This document shows, in pieces, positions 1 to 12,808 of a DNA stretch of 64,000 nucleotides. The notes beneath the pieces were generated by a model. It was not told the origin of the DNA and did not search any database. It saw only the letters and a program-made list of their open reading frames with translations. The stretch spans positions 62,991-126,990 of the forward strand of contig MU400549.1 in NCBI GenBank assembly GCA_022578965.1, given 5' to 3'. Each line of letters opens with the position of its first letter. Positions within the stretch are counted from its first letter, which is position 1. Origin of the DNA: Xylaria sp. FL1777 (taxonomy: Eukaryota > Ascomycota > Sordariomycetes > Xylariales > Xylariaceae). A program made the translations under genes and the position numbers.

Positions 1-3000
1 GTGACTGGGTATCTTTAAGGGCAGACTGCAACTGCCTGCGAATAGTGACACCCTCCCGACTTGATTGCTCTTGGTACGCTTCAAGCCCGGCAATGCGCTC
101 CTCAGCACTACGAAGCTTATCAGCAGCGGCATCGGCCTCTTGCTGATACTTTTTGACAAGCGCATTGGCTTCGCCGACTTGGCTCTGAAGAACGGTGATG
201 CGTTCTGCATCAGCTTGGCTACCCTTGCCTGGGTCGTTTGTAAGCTTCTCCAGCCCAGAAACAACGGCTTGGCGGTGAGCCTCGGCCTCGGCCGCGCTGC
301 GTTCAGCAAGCTCTTCGGTGTCTCGCAACCGCTGGCTAACCGCAACTAACTCAGCTGTACTTGCCTCATGCTCAGCCTTGAGCTTGTTTAATTTTGCCTC
401 GGCAGCCTCTCTTTGAGATCGCTCTTCGTCATATTTTCGCTCGAGGTGGTTTCTCATATCAGTTGACATAGCAATCGCTTTGCGCAAAGACACCAGCGTA
501 TCTTTTTCTTCGTTGTTCCCAGCGGCCTCGTTGTACTTAGCCTCAAACTCATCCTTCTCAATGCGCAGCAGATTGGTAGCTGCAACTGCATCGGCTGCAA
601 TTACAGACTGTTCTCGAGCTTCACGTTGGGAAATATGCAACTCAGCCCTGAGTCGTTCGATTTCAGAAGAAGTCTCTTGCTTATATGATTCCAACTCTGC
701 CATCCGTTTTTGTGTCGCACCGAGGGTCTCGTCCGCAAGCTGACGCGCACGCTTCTCAGCCGCGAGATCAGACCCAGCACGTGACAAATTAGTTTGGAAT
801 TCCTTCTGCAGGTTCAAGGCTGCAGCGAGCTTGCGATTCATTTCAGCGCCATGATCATTAGTATCGGAATTACGGTCAGTCTCAGTCTGCGGTGTGCTCA
901 CTGAGCTCCCAGTATGAGCAGCCATCTTTGCTTTAGCATAGACAGCCTCGCGAATTGCGGCATCACGCTGTCTTTCCGCCTCGGCAATCTGCTTCGCCGC
1001 TAGAACGGCTTGCTTATCTACAGAGCTCTGAACATTAGCCAGTTCTTGTCTCATGGCTAGAAGAGCCTCGATTAGAGGTTTGTCATCGTCATCAAACGTT
1101 TCAGTACCTCGCCCCTCAAGCACAGGACTCAGCGTGGCATTAGACGTATACCCAGATTTGCGGGCTAATTCAAGCTCTGAGGCATACCATGCGTTCCGAT
1201 TGCGCGCAGAATCTAGTTCCTTGAGCAACGCAACTGTCTGCGAATTCCTGTTAGAACCTCTCCGCGACAGAGGATTGCTCGTTTGACGAGTTGGTGGTGG
1301 GGGAGAAGAAGGCCGGTTCGCGACGCTTTTAAGGGCAGGTTCAGTACTGCTATCGACTGAACCTTGACCGCGAATTTGTCGAGATGGTTTGGACTTCGAT
1401 AAATCGGCGGAGGCGACGTCGGCTCTCGACCCGCTTCTAGGTTGCTGATTAGGCGTCCTGCGTCCATTGGTGATTGGATTCTCTTCTTTAACAGCCTCCC
1501 GAGAGACGGGTGATTGTGTGACGCTACCCGTAGAACCCGGCCCAACCACAGCAGCTTCCCTTTCTATCCGTTCGATCGAGGTGTTTCGCATGCGTCGGTT
1601 TGCATTATTAGTATCAACAGTTGGCCGTGGAGGTTGTCCCTGTGGTGGCGGACCAGAAGGCGTTGAAGTACCTGCTGCCCGTGGAAGCTTCGAAATACCA
1701 TTACTGACAGGAGGCGGTCCGCTCATATCCGCTCCGCTTGCCCCACGACTAGTAGGGCTCGCGGGGCCACCAGGAAGCCTCTTCGGATCTGGGCCGTTCG
1801 ATCCCTCCCGAGAGGGTGGCCTACGGCCGGAAGCTGATTCACCACTCGGTCTCCTTGTCTGCTGTAATTTTTGTGCGCTAGATTGGATCTGCGCATCGTT
1901 AGGATAGCGGATTTTGGTTGTATCAAGAACATAGACAAGAGAAAGATCATTGACTTGATTCGTAGCGGAACTCGGCTCTCCTCCCACGACAACAATCGAC
2001 TTTCCCACAGCAGTCATGCTGTGACCAGACCGTGGGGAAGGCGTTGGGCCCATGTTCTGGAACGTATACCAACGGCGTGACGAAATCCGAAAAGCGGCTA
2101 AATCTCCAAGATCCGCCCCTTCTTCGGTTCGGCCACCGAAAATGTACATGACGTCTTCTATGAGGGCAGCCGAGTGACCCTCTCGTGGTGATGGTATATA
2201 GCCAATACAATCCAACTGAGACCATTTGTTTGCGGGAGGATCATAGCACCAAACATCATTAAACCACTGGAAGCCGTTTGTCCCGCCAAAGCTAGAACAG
2301 TTAGCAAGACAGGTGAACAAGGTCGATGCTTGGGCTGCTTACAGGTACATCTTATCGTTGTAAGTGATCATAGAATGATTGGTTCTGGCAGGGGGCACCT
2401 TTCCGGTTGATGTTGCCCCATTCTCGGAATTTTTGATTAGGATTTCCCATTGATTATTCGGTATTTGCAATTGATTCAAGTCGAAAGCAGAAAGATCATT
2501 CATGAAATATCCTTCCACCTGGCCACCAAAAATGTAGATTTTAGATCCTACGATGTTCAATGAATGTCCGTAGCGGCCAGATGGCCGGGGGCCGGCTGGC
2601 AATGCCCTGGACCATTGTCTCGTGGCTTAAATATAATTAGCCAACTCTGCTAGACATGACGCATAGGCAAGGGGAAGAAACGGGAAAGGATACGGATACA
2701 GCATAAAAGAATTGACACCTACAAGTATTAAGTAGATATAAAGTCTCATCCAGAACATCGGTCTCGTCAATCTTCGTGTCGCCACCGTAGACAATGAACG
2801 CGTTGCCAACTAGTAAAGACGAATGGCCGACTCTCGGGCCGGGAGCCTCGGCGGTAGTTGCAAGGGGATAGCACGCCAAATTACCTCCAGCCTCAATGAT
2901 CCATAGGTCTCCCTTAACTGTCGAGCTGTTGATTAATCCACCCATGATGTAGATGTCGCCTTCCTTCGAGGAGATAGAATTGACCGCAGCGCCATATCGT

Positions 3001-3411
3001 GGAAATGGGCTGGGCACGTTTGAAGTGAAATTCAACCGACGTTGCGACCATGGGTATAACGACGCGTTTACGTTCTGTTGAGGCGCATTACGGAACTTAG
3101 AAGAATGTCAGTGAGCTACAAGTGACAAAGTCTAGGCAGACTACACCTACAGGTAGATCACTCGTCTGCTGTTGAGGTTGGATCTGTTGCGGCTGGTCCT
3201 GCTGAGCAGCCCGCCGAGCAGCATATTTTTCGACATCTGGGCTGCCGCCGCCGCTCTCATCTAAGGAGTGTAAGCTACCTGTGGGTGTAGCTCGTGCATG
3301 TTTTTCGTCTCTTGCTATGCGCCCTGCCGGGTTCTGGATCCCATTTGGAGGGCCATCTCGACTTGCTACGTTTCTATCCTGATTCTTCTTAGATTTGAAA
3401 AGGAAAGCCAT
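1..3411 (-). CDS. teaA: Kelch-repeat cell-end marker protein (Tea1/TeaA/Kel1-like), C-terminus off the left edge
   Basis: This protein family marks cell ends at microtubule tips and helps set polarised growth. Exons on the minus strand: 3411-3151, 3074-2723, 2625-2343 and 2291 to beyond base 1; the phases agree at every junction (introns 76, 97 and 51 nt). The start MAFLFKSKK is followed by a polar Q-rich stretch. Kelch blades then begin around residue 105, with motifs such as PFPRYGAAVN, DIYIMGGL, GPRVGHSSLLVG, SGRYGHSLNIVGSKIYIFGG, PPARTNH, PREGHSA and SPRSGHSM. After the propeller comes a Pro/Ser-rich linker, then a Gln/Glu/Lys-rich region in exon 4, read as the long coiled coil typical of the family. 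Exon 4 is open in frame to the window edge. The assignment to this family is strong. The symbol follows the Aspergillus name, and orthology to TeaA rather than to another kelch paralogue is inferred. Confidence 0.93.
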
Positions 3412-6400
3412 GTCGGAGCTAAGGCCAGGTCCCCAGGAAGGACCTCAGCGGGCAGTCGGGATCAAGCCTATTATCTGTCTTGTGAGAACACCGATACTGT
3501 GGCGACGACGTCGACCAAACCCAACCAAGTCGATATCGGGAGGCAGCACAGTGTGTGCGAGAAGCTTGATGAAATACGAATGGAAACGGGAGAACTGGGA
3601 TGGCTGGGTTCGACAACTGCGAGGTTGGATCTCGACTAGGACGAATGCCCGGATACGGTGTGTATTCGAGCAAAGTTTCGACAGCCGAGTCCAAGCTCGA
3701 GTTAAACCTGAATTCTTGGTTCTAGGGTCAAGCCCTCGTGTTAGACGTCTCCCTATCGGTTCGGACGATCGCGGTTACAAGACCGATCAATGCGAGGAGA
3801 AGAGAACGTGGGCAGATCCGAAGAGTCGAATAGTCGTTTGGCGAGAAATGAAAGACGACCGGACAATTGTTGCATGCTCCGGACCCGGGTAAGGAATGAG
3901 CAGTGCAGTCGAAGCGGTTTCGGACCAAAAGTGACTGAATATAGGGTATCTGTTCATTGATCGCTCGTGTCCTGGTGCGTCGCTTCGCGGCAAAAACACA
4001 AAATTGCAAGTTGGGTCGGGGGATCGTGGTAAATTGAGAAAGTAAGGAGAAGAGGCCGGCGACGAGGTTGGTCGGGGTTTGCGACAAATTTCCCAAAATT
4101 CAGCAGCGCCAGCCAGGCATGGTTGGGGGTGGGCTTCAGAGGGAGCAGTGGTTGAGTTGGTACCTACCAAGACATGCTCCAGCGCACCTGTGAGTGTAAC
4201 GTCCGGTGGTCCCCTTGCCCAGAACAGCGGTCGTCCTTTGAAAAGGCACCGCGGCACAGCGTGCACTACCACCGATACTCATTGACTAGCCTACCACTAG
4301 CCTCCCTTGTGCCTCCACCTACCTAGCTAGGTTGAGTTCCATTTTCGCACTTTCGGGGGCCGGGAGTCAGGGGGACTTTCCCATCTAAATATGGAGCACG
4401 AGGGCAGATACCTTCCTCTTAGCTCAAAGACACCAGGCCTTGGTTGGCTCGAGCACAATTGAGGTTGCGACGAAAATGGCTAGTGTCCTAAGTTTCGTCT
4501 GTGTGCCTAGGTATATAACACCTATTATGCAGTATCTTCGGAGCTACTGCGTACATATAGGGTCTGCACTAGCCATAGGTACGAAAGGGAGCAAGGGTGG
4601 CCGGGGAAAAAAAAATTAACCAGGGACCGTCGCAGATTATCAAACTGGATATTGCTATCGGATATGTCTCTCTCTCTTCTCACCGGAGACTATGCGATTG
4701 AATAGACATTTGGTTATATGCTTCAAATTGCAGCGCTTCTTAGAAATAGGTCAAACCAACACAATTACCATCACCTCATACATCCCATACCAACTAGATA
4801 CAAGCTTTTAGATAGGCAAGGAGGTAGAAAACACTCAACGCTACAGAGAAATCACCAAATTCATCCAATGGTTTAAAAGCCACAGCTATAACAGAGTCGG
4901 AACAGAAAGCACAACTAATAAGGTACTAACTATTAATTTGGTCTATGTACTCCTCTTACGACTATCGTAAGTTTACAACTTACACCCGTGATTTCATACG
5001 TATATCCCTTTGCAGCTGCGCTGGAACCAGTTATCACAGCATATTCGCTTCTGAGTGGGGGAGTTGAACACCGAATTAGTATAGATCACCAACGATTTAC
5101 GGTACAGCTTGTTTCGATCTCGTGGCCAGAGCGCTGTGTCATTGGGAGAGACCAGTTCATTTGCATGAAATGTGATGGTTAAGCAAGACGATGATTTGCT
5201 GCTCTCCTGCATGGAAGGGGAGGGTCTCTTGAGAACGCTCGTCGAATTTGACTGGTACGCATGAAATCACCGGGGATTTTTTCCGTCAAGGAACTGCCAG
5301 ATTCTTGCGCCAACCTACTCGCAAGGTCTTATAGATGCGTAGTGTGGACACAGTCCCATCATTGTCACATTTGATGCCCATCCTAGTCTTTCTTGAAAGG
5401 GCTTATTGATAGTCCGAGTACGCTCGTGGAACAGCCACAAGCTTGATACGTCGAATTTCGACATTGATAAAATGTGTTCACTGCCCGCCAACGTGTTGCA
5501 TATATTCTATCATGTCAATTGCTGACCTTTGTTTTTATTGTCTCTTTATCGTGTGCAATGATATAGCAGGTAGAAATACGTAGTTGAAATGGCTTTGTAA
5601 AAGTGAAGTGGCATGTGACCCAGGTAGCTTAGTGTAACTTAGTCTAGGCACTTAAGACTAGGTAACCTAACCTTACTTCGTAGGTATGTAGGCAGGATAT
5701 AGTTAGATTAAGTACTCTAAAATGTAAATACTGCAGTTGTGCTTCCATCAACGCATACCTACCTAGGTAGTGCTTGATCATGATGGGATGAAATGGGTAG
5801 CGCACATACAGGTACTGCAATGCTATGCGAGGTAGTGAAGATAGATAGGTAGGTACATATTCTTACCTAATACTACCTAGGCACCTAGAGTATATCTTCT
5901 CCTACTACGAAGTACGTAGTACCTAATATACGGGGCACTACTTAAATTCGGAATCCTGGTACCTTCAGGGTGCCTAGTCGTATTTCCCAAAAAGATCACC
6001 TGAAACGCGGGAGATTATTGGCACGTGGGCTCTTTTGCTTCCTACACTAATTACCGTAACTATACTACGTACCTATGTACTACAATGAGTAATTATATAC
6101 CTGAGGCAGGGAGGTGGGTGGCTGTACATGCTCAATATGTACAAGCAGGGCTAACGGCATTGACGACATTCTTTGGCGAATGTCCGTATTTACTCTGATG
6201 AGAGAGAACAAGATGCAGTACATATAATACCTAACCCCCTCATGCAGAATACTTAGCGTTCTACTTATCGATCAAACATATCAGCGCAAACTCGAGTCAG
6301 CAGGACATCATATGTCTCCTCAGCCGTACTACCGGGTGTCATTCTTCTTTCTAATTTATTAATTCAGGAGCTTCAAAGAAAAGTCACGTGTCATTGTGAG

Positions 6401-6563
6401 TTGAGGTTGTAGAGGGTGTTTCCTGTCATCTCATCTTAACCTGTTATACGCAATGGTGTACTGTAAGATTTAATGTTCAGATGGAAAAAGGGTGAAGTGT
6501 CCGTGTAGTTTACGCAGTAGGTATTTTAGACAAGCCAAATGTGTGATGTCACCTGATGGGGTT
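3412..6563. other. Intergenic region between the kelch gene and the foldback elements
   Basis: I see no supported gene. Bases 3412-4300 are fairly GC-rich and hold several overlapping short open frames on both strands without family motifs; they look like promoter and 5' leader sequence of the kelch gene. From about 4900 the sequence turns AT-rich. Between 5640 and 6080 it is dense in short TAGGTA / TACCTA palindromic words. Confidence 0.6.
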
Positions 6564-6878
6564 ATACGAAGGTTGGGGTCCGAACTCTGCAATAGCCTGG
6601 ACAATTGAATACAGTGCATTTAGTTTACTGCTTACAGTAAGCTTTTCCTAATTAGGAAAGACCTTTAATTTTGTGCCAGACCGTTAGCGGCCCGACTCGA
6701 ATATATTTTCTACTTGACGGACTGTTCTTAAGCCGAAATAAAACTTGCGGAGCTGCTAGCAGTCCGGCATAGAATTAAAGGTTTTTCTTAATTAGGAAAA
6801 GCCCACTGTAAGCAGTAAATTAAATGCACTGTATTCAATTGTCCAGGCTATTGCTGACTTCTGGCCCCAACCTTCGTA
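6564..6878. mobile_element. Foldback/MITE-like element with long inverted arms
   Basis: The two ends are inverted copies: the sequence from 6564 (starting TACGAAGGTTGGGG) matches the reverse complement read back from 6878 over more than 110 bases. This includes an identical run of about 34 bases beginning GCAATAGCCTGGACAATTG on the left arm. Both arms continue inward with weaker similarity around a GGCCC-containing motif. No open reading frame of note lies inside, so a non-autonomous foldback element or MITE is the simplest reading. I could not define a target-site duplication with confidence. Confidence 0.75.
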
Positions 6879-6880
6879 CA

Positions 6881-7075
6881 TGTATCCCTTTGAGGGCTGA
6901 TTCAACTACAGTACTTAAAAAGTGGAAAAGCGGAACTTTTTGCATAAATATTTAACCCAATGAAATTACAGTGTACTGCTCGGATAATCGTCTTATTGGT
7001 ATATCTAGTTATGCAAAAAGTTCCGCTTTTCCACTTTTTAAGTACTGTAGTTGAAATAGTGCTCAAGGGGATACA
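6881..7075. mobile_element. Short MITE with a perfect 46-bp inverted repeat core
   Basis: Bases 6901-6946 (starting TTCAACTACAGTACTTAAAA) and 7010-7055 are perfect reverse complements of each other. The inverted similarity extends outward, imperfectly, to TGTATCCC at 6881 and GGGGATACA ending at 7075. The interior of about 60 bases is AT-rich and has no coding potential. The element directly abuts the right end of the neighbouring foldback element (6878), which suggests insertion of one into or beside the other. Superfamily is not assigned because no clear target-site duplication is visible. Confidence 0.8.
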
Positions 7076-7223
7076 AGAACTAAACATCTTAAATAAGTAC
7101 ACATGTACGGAGACTCTAGGCACAATTAACCATTATCCATAGCAGCCCGGCATCTAGCATATCAGTCCGTCAACGGTCTGCAAAGTATGTGCCAGCTTAC
7201 GTTAACATCAAGTTGGGCTGTTG

Positions 7224-7252
7224 GCGGCCCGACACACTGTTTGCCGGGCCGC
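7224..7252. repeat. GC-rich hairpin related to the foldback elements
   Basis: GCGGCCCG (7224-7231) and CGGGCCGC (7245-7252) form an 8-bp stem around a 13-nt loop. The motif TAGCGGCCCGAC near 6687, inside the left arm of the larger foldback element, is almost the same word. This hairpin is therefore probably a fragment of the same repeat family. Confidence 0.5.
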
Positions 7253-7546
7253 TAGACCGCAAATGGTTTATTTTACTTGCACTATAGGCCATTGCTGGTG
7301 AACTTGGCCAGAACCTCTATATACTATACCTCATCTTTAACTGGTCTGGAAAAGCAAGTTTAGTTATACATAGATATATAGATACTTAGGTGGTGTATGT
7401 AGGTTATCTAGTAGCAGACCTATTGTCATCGGCTCTTATTGGCAGAATGTGCTCAATAACCCCACCGCATTTCTTGGCTTGCGGATTGCTAGCTCCCACT
7501 GCAGTGCAACTCATGTTGACGTCCTGAGACCCTGAGACCACCAACC

Positions 7547-7580
7547 TACATACATACATACATACATACATACATACATA
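7547..7580 (+). repeat. Tetranucleotide microsatellite (TACA)n
   Basis: About 8.5 perfect copies of TACA run uninterrupted. It lies about 440 bases upstream of the KOG1 start codon, in the KOG1 promoter region. Confidence 0.95.
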
Positions 7581-8016
7581 CTTACCTGTATGTGCAGGAC
7601 CTACCTCGCCGGCCCCATGGGATTCTAGATCATTCATCTAGGTACCATACCGTAGAAGCAGGCTGGCCGGCTCAGAGATACAGCACGTAAGTAGGTAAAT
7701 CCAGCCAGAAACCCAGGTTACCTCGTGTATCCGGCCAGGCCACAGCTCACGCCGATTAGGGCGGCCAAGCCGACGCTTCCAACCAGCACACCGACTCGAC
7801 TCAGCCTGACCGACCTATCTCTTAACCCCCCAATACGCCTCTCTCCTCCTCGTTCTGGCTCTCCTCTCCTCTTCCCAGGCATCGTGTCTTGTCGCCCCAT
7901 GCGACTGCATTTCGCCTAGGGGTAGCTTGCTACCCTCGTCTCCTGCGTACCCGCGACCAGCTGTCTAGCAAGCCGCGCGTATTTATGTCTGTCTGCGAGC
8001 GCAGCGCTTCTTCACC

Positions 8017-8063
8017 ATGACCGCCGTCACAGCGCATCATTATCACCCAACCGCATATCCTCC

Positions 8064-8099
<36 letters not shown>

Positions 8100-11000
8100 C
8101 GCCCTGGCGCCTTCGTCACCGTCTACGGCCCTCGCGGGACAGTCGACCTACTACACTGCCGAGAACGCTGCTCGTGTTTCTACGACACATTCCCCGAACC
8201 ACACCACCTTGCGAACCACACGCAACAGTTCTCACCCATCTTTCGGCGCTACCATGCCATCGCGGTTGGGCACCAATGGCATGCCTGCTGCCGAACGTGG
8301 CGATCCTCGTCCTGTTCATTCCCTAAGGAAGGGCGAGGCTGATCCAATAGACGGTCGACCCAACAGTACCGTAGACAGCAGCGATTCCGATCGCAGGGTT
8401 ATCAAGCATCCTTCCAATAAAAAGACGCTCTCTATCGTAACCTCGCAGGACGATGGTATGGACCGCTCTCAACGCCCAAAGCCACCCTTGTTACGATCCA
8501 AGAGCGACTATGTTGTACGACGTGACGACCCAGAATCTGTCGGAGGGCAGATTCAGGAATGGGGCGCACGCCATGGATTTGAGGACCACTACCAGTCTGA
8601 AGATATCATATCGCAATTGGCGAGTGTGAGTGCACTTAGTTTCCTATCATCATGTGTATTCTTTGGTCTCTTCGTCGTTACATCGACCTCGATGTGGCGA
8701 ACTTGCACTTGCTCTTTATTTATTATTTTATTTTTAAACATAATACTATCCATATTTCGTCCGACCTCAAGACCAGCTATTCTTGACGGTGTCGCGTCAC
8801 ACCTGGTGTTCTACAAGCACTTCGTCTTTTCTTCAAAGATTTTGTTGATCAGCTAATTTAGTTGAATACCTAGTATACTACTAACTCATATCGTAGGGCT
8901 GGTATATGTACTTCACCGACAAACGTCACGAAACGACCGGTCAGCCCAAGGCGCCAAACTACGAGATTGAGGATTGGCGTATGAGGGATCGCTTAAAAAC
9001 CGTTTCAGCTGCTATCGCGGTGTGTCTCAACATAGGGGTTGAACCACCTGATCAGCTGAAAACTAATCCAGGTGCAAAACTGGAGGCTTGGCAAGATCCC
9101 TTCGTGCCACCAGCTACGAAAGCCTTAGAGAGCATAGGAAAGTCTCTACAGACGCAGTACGAAAATATCTCTGTCCGCACGCGATACAAGCAGTACCTCG
9201 ATCCCTCGGTCGAGGAGACCAAAAAGTTCTGCATGTCTCTCCGGAAGAACGCGAAGGACGAACGAGTGTTGCTCCACTACAACGGTCATGGCGTTCCCAA
9301 GCCAACGGCATCAGGCGAGATTTGGGTTTTTAACAAAAACTACACTCAATATATTCCGATATCGTTGTATGATCTTCAACACTGGTTGCAGTCCCCAACG
9401 GTCTTCGTTTGGGATTGTTCAGAAGCGGGCAATATTCTCAACAACTACCACCGCTTCGTAGAAAAACACGAAGAGGAGGAGCAAGCCACTGCAGCCGCAG
9501 ACCCAAACTATGAGCGGGTGAAATACGACTCGTATCTCCATCTAGCAGCCTGTTCTGTCAAGGAGAACCTCCCGACGAACCCTCTACTCCCTGCCGACCT
9601 GTTCACGGCATGTCTCACAACACCAATAGAGATGGCATTATGGTTCTTCGTGTTACAGAATCCTTTGAAGACAAATCTGACGCCGGAGCGAGCTAAAAAA
9701 CTACCCGGCCGGTTGCAAGAACGTAGAACACCTCTCGGAGAGCTCAATTGGATCTTCACTGCGATTACCGACACTATCGCATGGACTTCTCTGCCTCGAC
9801 AGCTTTTCCGTAAGTTCTTCCGGCAGGATCTCATGGTAGCTGCTCTCTTCCGGAACTTTATTCTCGCCCAGAGAATCATGATGGTCTATGGATGTCATCC
9901 TCAGTCGTATCCAGCACTCCCGGATACCCATCAGCATCCTTTGTGGGAAAGCTGGGATCTTGCGGTTGACTTGGCCCTAGCTCAATTACCAATGTTGGAA
10001 AAAAAAGAGAGTGAGGCTGTTGAATACGAATATCAGAGTTCAACTTTCTTTGCAGAGCAACTCACTGCATTCGAAGTCTACCTCGGTCGAGGTGATGCCC
10101 TATTGCAAAAACCCCCGGACCAACTCCCCGTTGTCTTACAGGTATTGCTTAGCCAACAGCATCGAGTTCGAGCTCTCATTCTACTAGGTAGATTCCTAGA
10201 TCTAGGCCCCTGGGCGGTTCAGCTTGCTCTAAGCATCGGTATCTTCCCTTACGTTCTAAAGCTCTTGCAATCGGCTGCATCGGAGCTAAAGCCAGTCATG
10301 GTCTTCATCTGGACACGAGTTCTTGCAGTCGACATCACCTGTCAACCAGACCTCATCAAGGACAGTGGTTACAACTATTTCGCTGCCATACTCAAGCCGT
10401 CTGAGGGCCTCCCTGTCGTTAATAGCGATGAGCACAAGGCAATGTGCGCCTTTGTGCTTGCAATGCTTTGCAAGGGATACAAACCTGGCCAGGTTGTCTG
10501 CAATCAAACAGATGTTATGACATATTGCCTAACCCACCTGAATAATGATGAAAACATTTTACTTCGACAATGGGCTTGTCTCTGCATTAGCCAGCTGTGG
10601 CATGATCTTCCCGATGCGAAATGGAGAGGTATTAGGGAAAATGCCCCGATGAAGCTATCAACTCTTACCAAAGATACCTGCCCTGAAGTCCGGGCAGCCG
10701 TTGTCCATGCGATGACGACTTTCTTGGGTATACCCGATCTAACTGATGAGGTAGCCCGAATTGAAGAATCCATTGCATGGACACTACTTGATATGGCCAA
10801 TGATGGAAGCCCAGTTGTTCGGAAAGAATTGCTAGTGTTCTTATCCAACTTCGTACTTCGATACGAGAATAAGTTCATTGTTGCGGCCTTCGAACAATTG
10901 CTAGAAGAAAAGGAGTATACTAAGTACCCTCCCACAGATGACGGTATGGATCATAAGATGGGCCTGCATTACGCCCGCCCTGACAATAGAGATGAAGATG

Positions 11001-12808
11001 GATTTATCAAAGCCACAGCTCAGGGCTTGTCATTCAACACAGTATTTGCAGCGTGTTGGAAGCACATCCTTGTTCTCAATGTTGATCCTCATCCCGAAGT
11101 CCAACGAGATGCAACAATCATAATGGATTATGTACACAATGCTCTACTAGCCTCCTCTATTGGCTCCCAAGCCCAGGTGTTAGCTGACGAAATTCGCAAG
11201 AGGACTCAGAGGGCTCGGGGTCACAAGAAGCAGTCGTCCACCTCCCGCAATAACGTGGTTGGTGTACCAACATTGTATACTTCTCAATCCGAATCCTCTC
11301 CTGGGCTCTTGAAACGAACTGCGAGTCTCTTACTCCAGCTGCCGAATATATGGGGTAGTGATGACAAGTCTGCTGGCTCACCTCCTATGTCGTCTCCTGA
11401 TCTCACTCGGAATCTATCCCAGAAGCTCAGGTATCCCACTGACTGGAAAGCCCCACCAGAGCAGAATGATCAAACATACGTTCCAGCTCATTACCATGTA
11501 GCTAATGAACCGGTATCTGGCAACTTCACGGCACGTAAGCTACACGAATTACCTTCACTACCACTGAGTAGCACCTTCCTAGACTGGTCCATTGAGTATT
11601 TCCGCGAACCACAAATGAAACCCAGCGAGGCTGAAGAACCAGGAAGCACGGAGTACAACGAACGACTATGGAGGCGGTCCCGCAATGAGGCCATATTAAG
11701 AGAAACACAACCCCAGAAGCCGTACGCCGGGAACCATAAGTGGAACAACCAGCTCTGCATCATGAATAATGGTGCTCAGCCGACCAAAATGACGTTTCAC
11801 CAATTCGAAGATCATCTTGCTGTTGCCGATGACAGTAACACCGTTTATGTATGGGATTGGAAAAAACAAAACAGGCTACATCGCTTTTCCAATGGCAATC
11901 CTGAAGGTTCGAAGATTAGCGACATGAAATTCATCAACGAGGACGACACCGCGTTCTTGATGACAGGATCGTCCGACGGTGTACTAAGGATCTACCGAAA
12001 CTACGATTCCGCAAAAACCATCGAGCTCGCGTCTGCCTGGAGGGCGCTAACCCACATGGTTCCAAGCAATGTCAACTCTGGCATGGTATTTGACTGGCAA
12101 CAGGTAACAGGAAGAGTCCTTGTTGCAGGAGATGTCCGTGTGATTCGAGTATGGGCCGCAGCATCAGAGACGTGCGTGACGGATATTCCTGCCAGGTCTG
12201 GCTCATGTGTCACCTCTCTGACATCAGATCAAATGACTGGCAACATATTCGTGGCTGGTTTTGGTGACGGGGCCGTAAGGGTGTTTGACACTCGTTTACG
12301 GCCTCAAGAATCGATGGTTAAGAAATGGAAAGATGACTCGGACAGGCAGTGGGTACGAAATGTACACATGCAGCGTGGTGGCCAGCGAGAGCTTCTTTCC
12401 GCCAGCCGCAACGGGAAAGTCAAGCTCTGGGATATTCGAATGGACAACCCTCTCCGTGTTATCGAAGCTTCGCGTGATACTATTCGGACGGCTAGTACAC
12501 ATGAACATTTGCCCGTTTTCTCAGTGTAAGTGTTACATTAGCATCAGAAACAAGGAACTATATAGTTACTGACCCTATCTAGCGGTACCTCTACTCATAC
12601 CGTCAAAGTATTCAATTTCGAAGGCCGTGAGCTTTCTCAGATGGAACCCTACTCCAGCTTCCTACAACAGAATCGCAGTTCTCCCATCGCTGCTACAGCA
12701 TTTCACCCTCATCGGATGATTCTCGGATGCGCCGCCCGAGGCGATCACCACATCAACCTCTTCACTTGTGCCAGTGAGAAGCCAGAAACAATTCTCAATT
12801 CGCTCTGA
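8017..12808 (+). CDS. kog1: TORC1 subunit Kog1/Raptor
   Basis: Raptor/Kog1 is the substrate-binding scaffold of the TOR complex 1 nutrient-signalling kinase. Exons: 8017-8625, 8897-12525 and 12583-12808; introns are 271 and 57 nt, phases fit, and the protein is 1487 residues, close to the usual size for fungal Kog1. The N-terminus has 11 Gln encoded by a CAG run and is otherwise polar and probably disordered. The Raptor N-terminal caspase-like domain starts near residue 205 (YMYFTDKRHETTG) and shows HYNGHGVPKP (His about 334) and WDCSEAG (Cys about 377) at the pseudo-catalytic positions. HEAT-type helices follow in mid-protein. A WD40 propeller begins near residue 1185 (VYVWDW, SDGVLRIYRNY, VKLWDIRM) and is completed by the third exon, which ends in GCAARGDHHINLF and a short tail. 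The start is the first ATG in frame with the Q-run. Confidence 0.96.
8065..8097 (+). repeat. CAG trinucleotide run encoding polyglutamine in KOG1
   Basis: Eleven perfect CAG codons occur near residue 17 of Kog1. Pure CAG without CAA interruption is prone to length change by slippage, so the allele length may vary between strains. Confidence 0.95.

Noticed and set aside
3395..4272. Overlapping frames of 120-165 codons on both strands
   Set aside because: They have no motifs and occupy the kelch-gene promoter side. The frames shadow one another.
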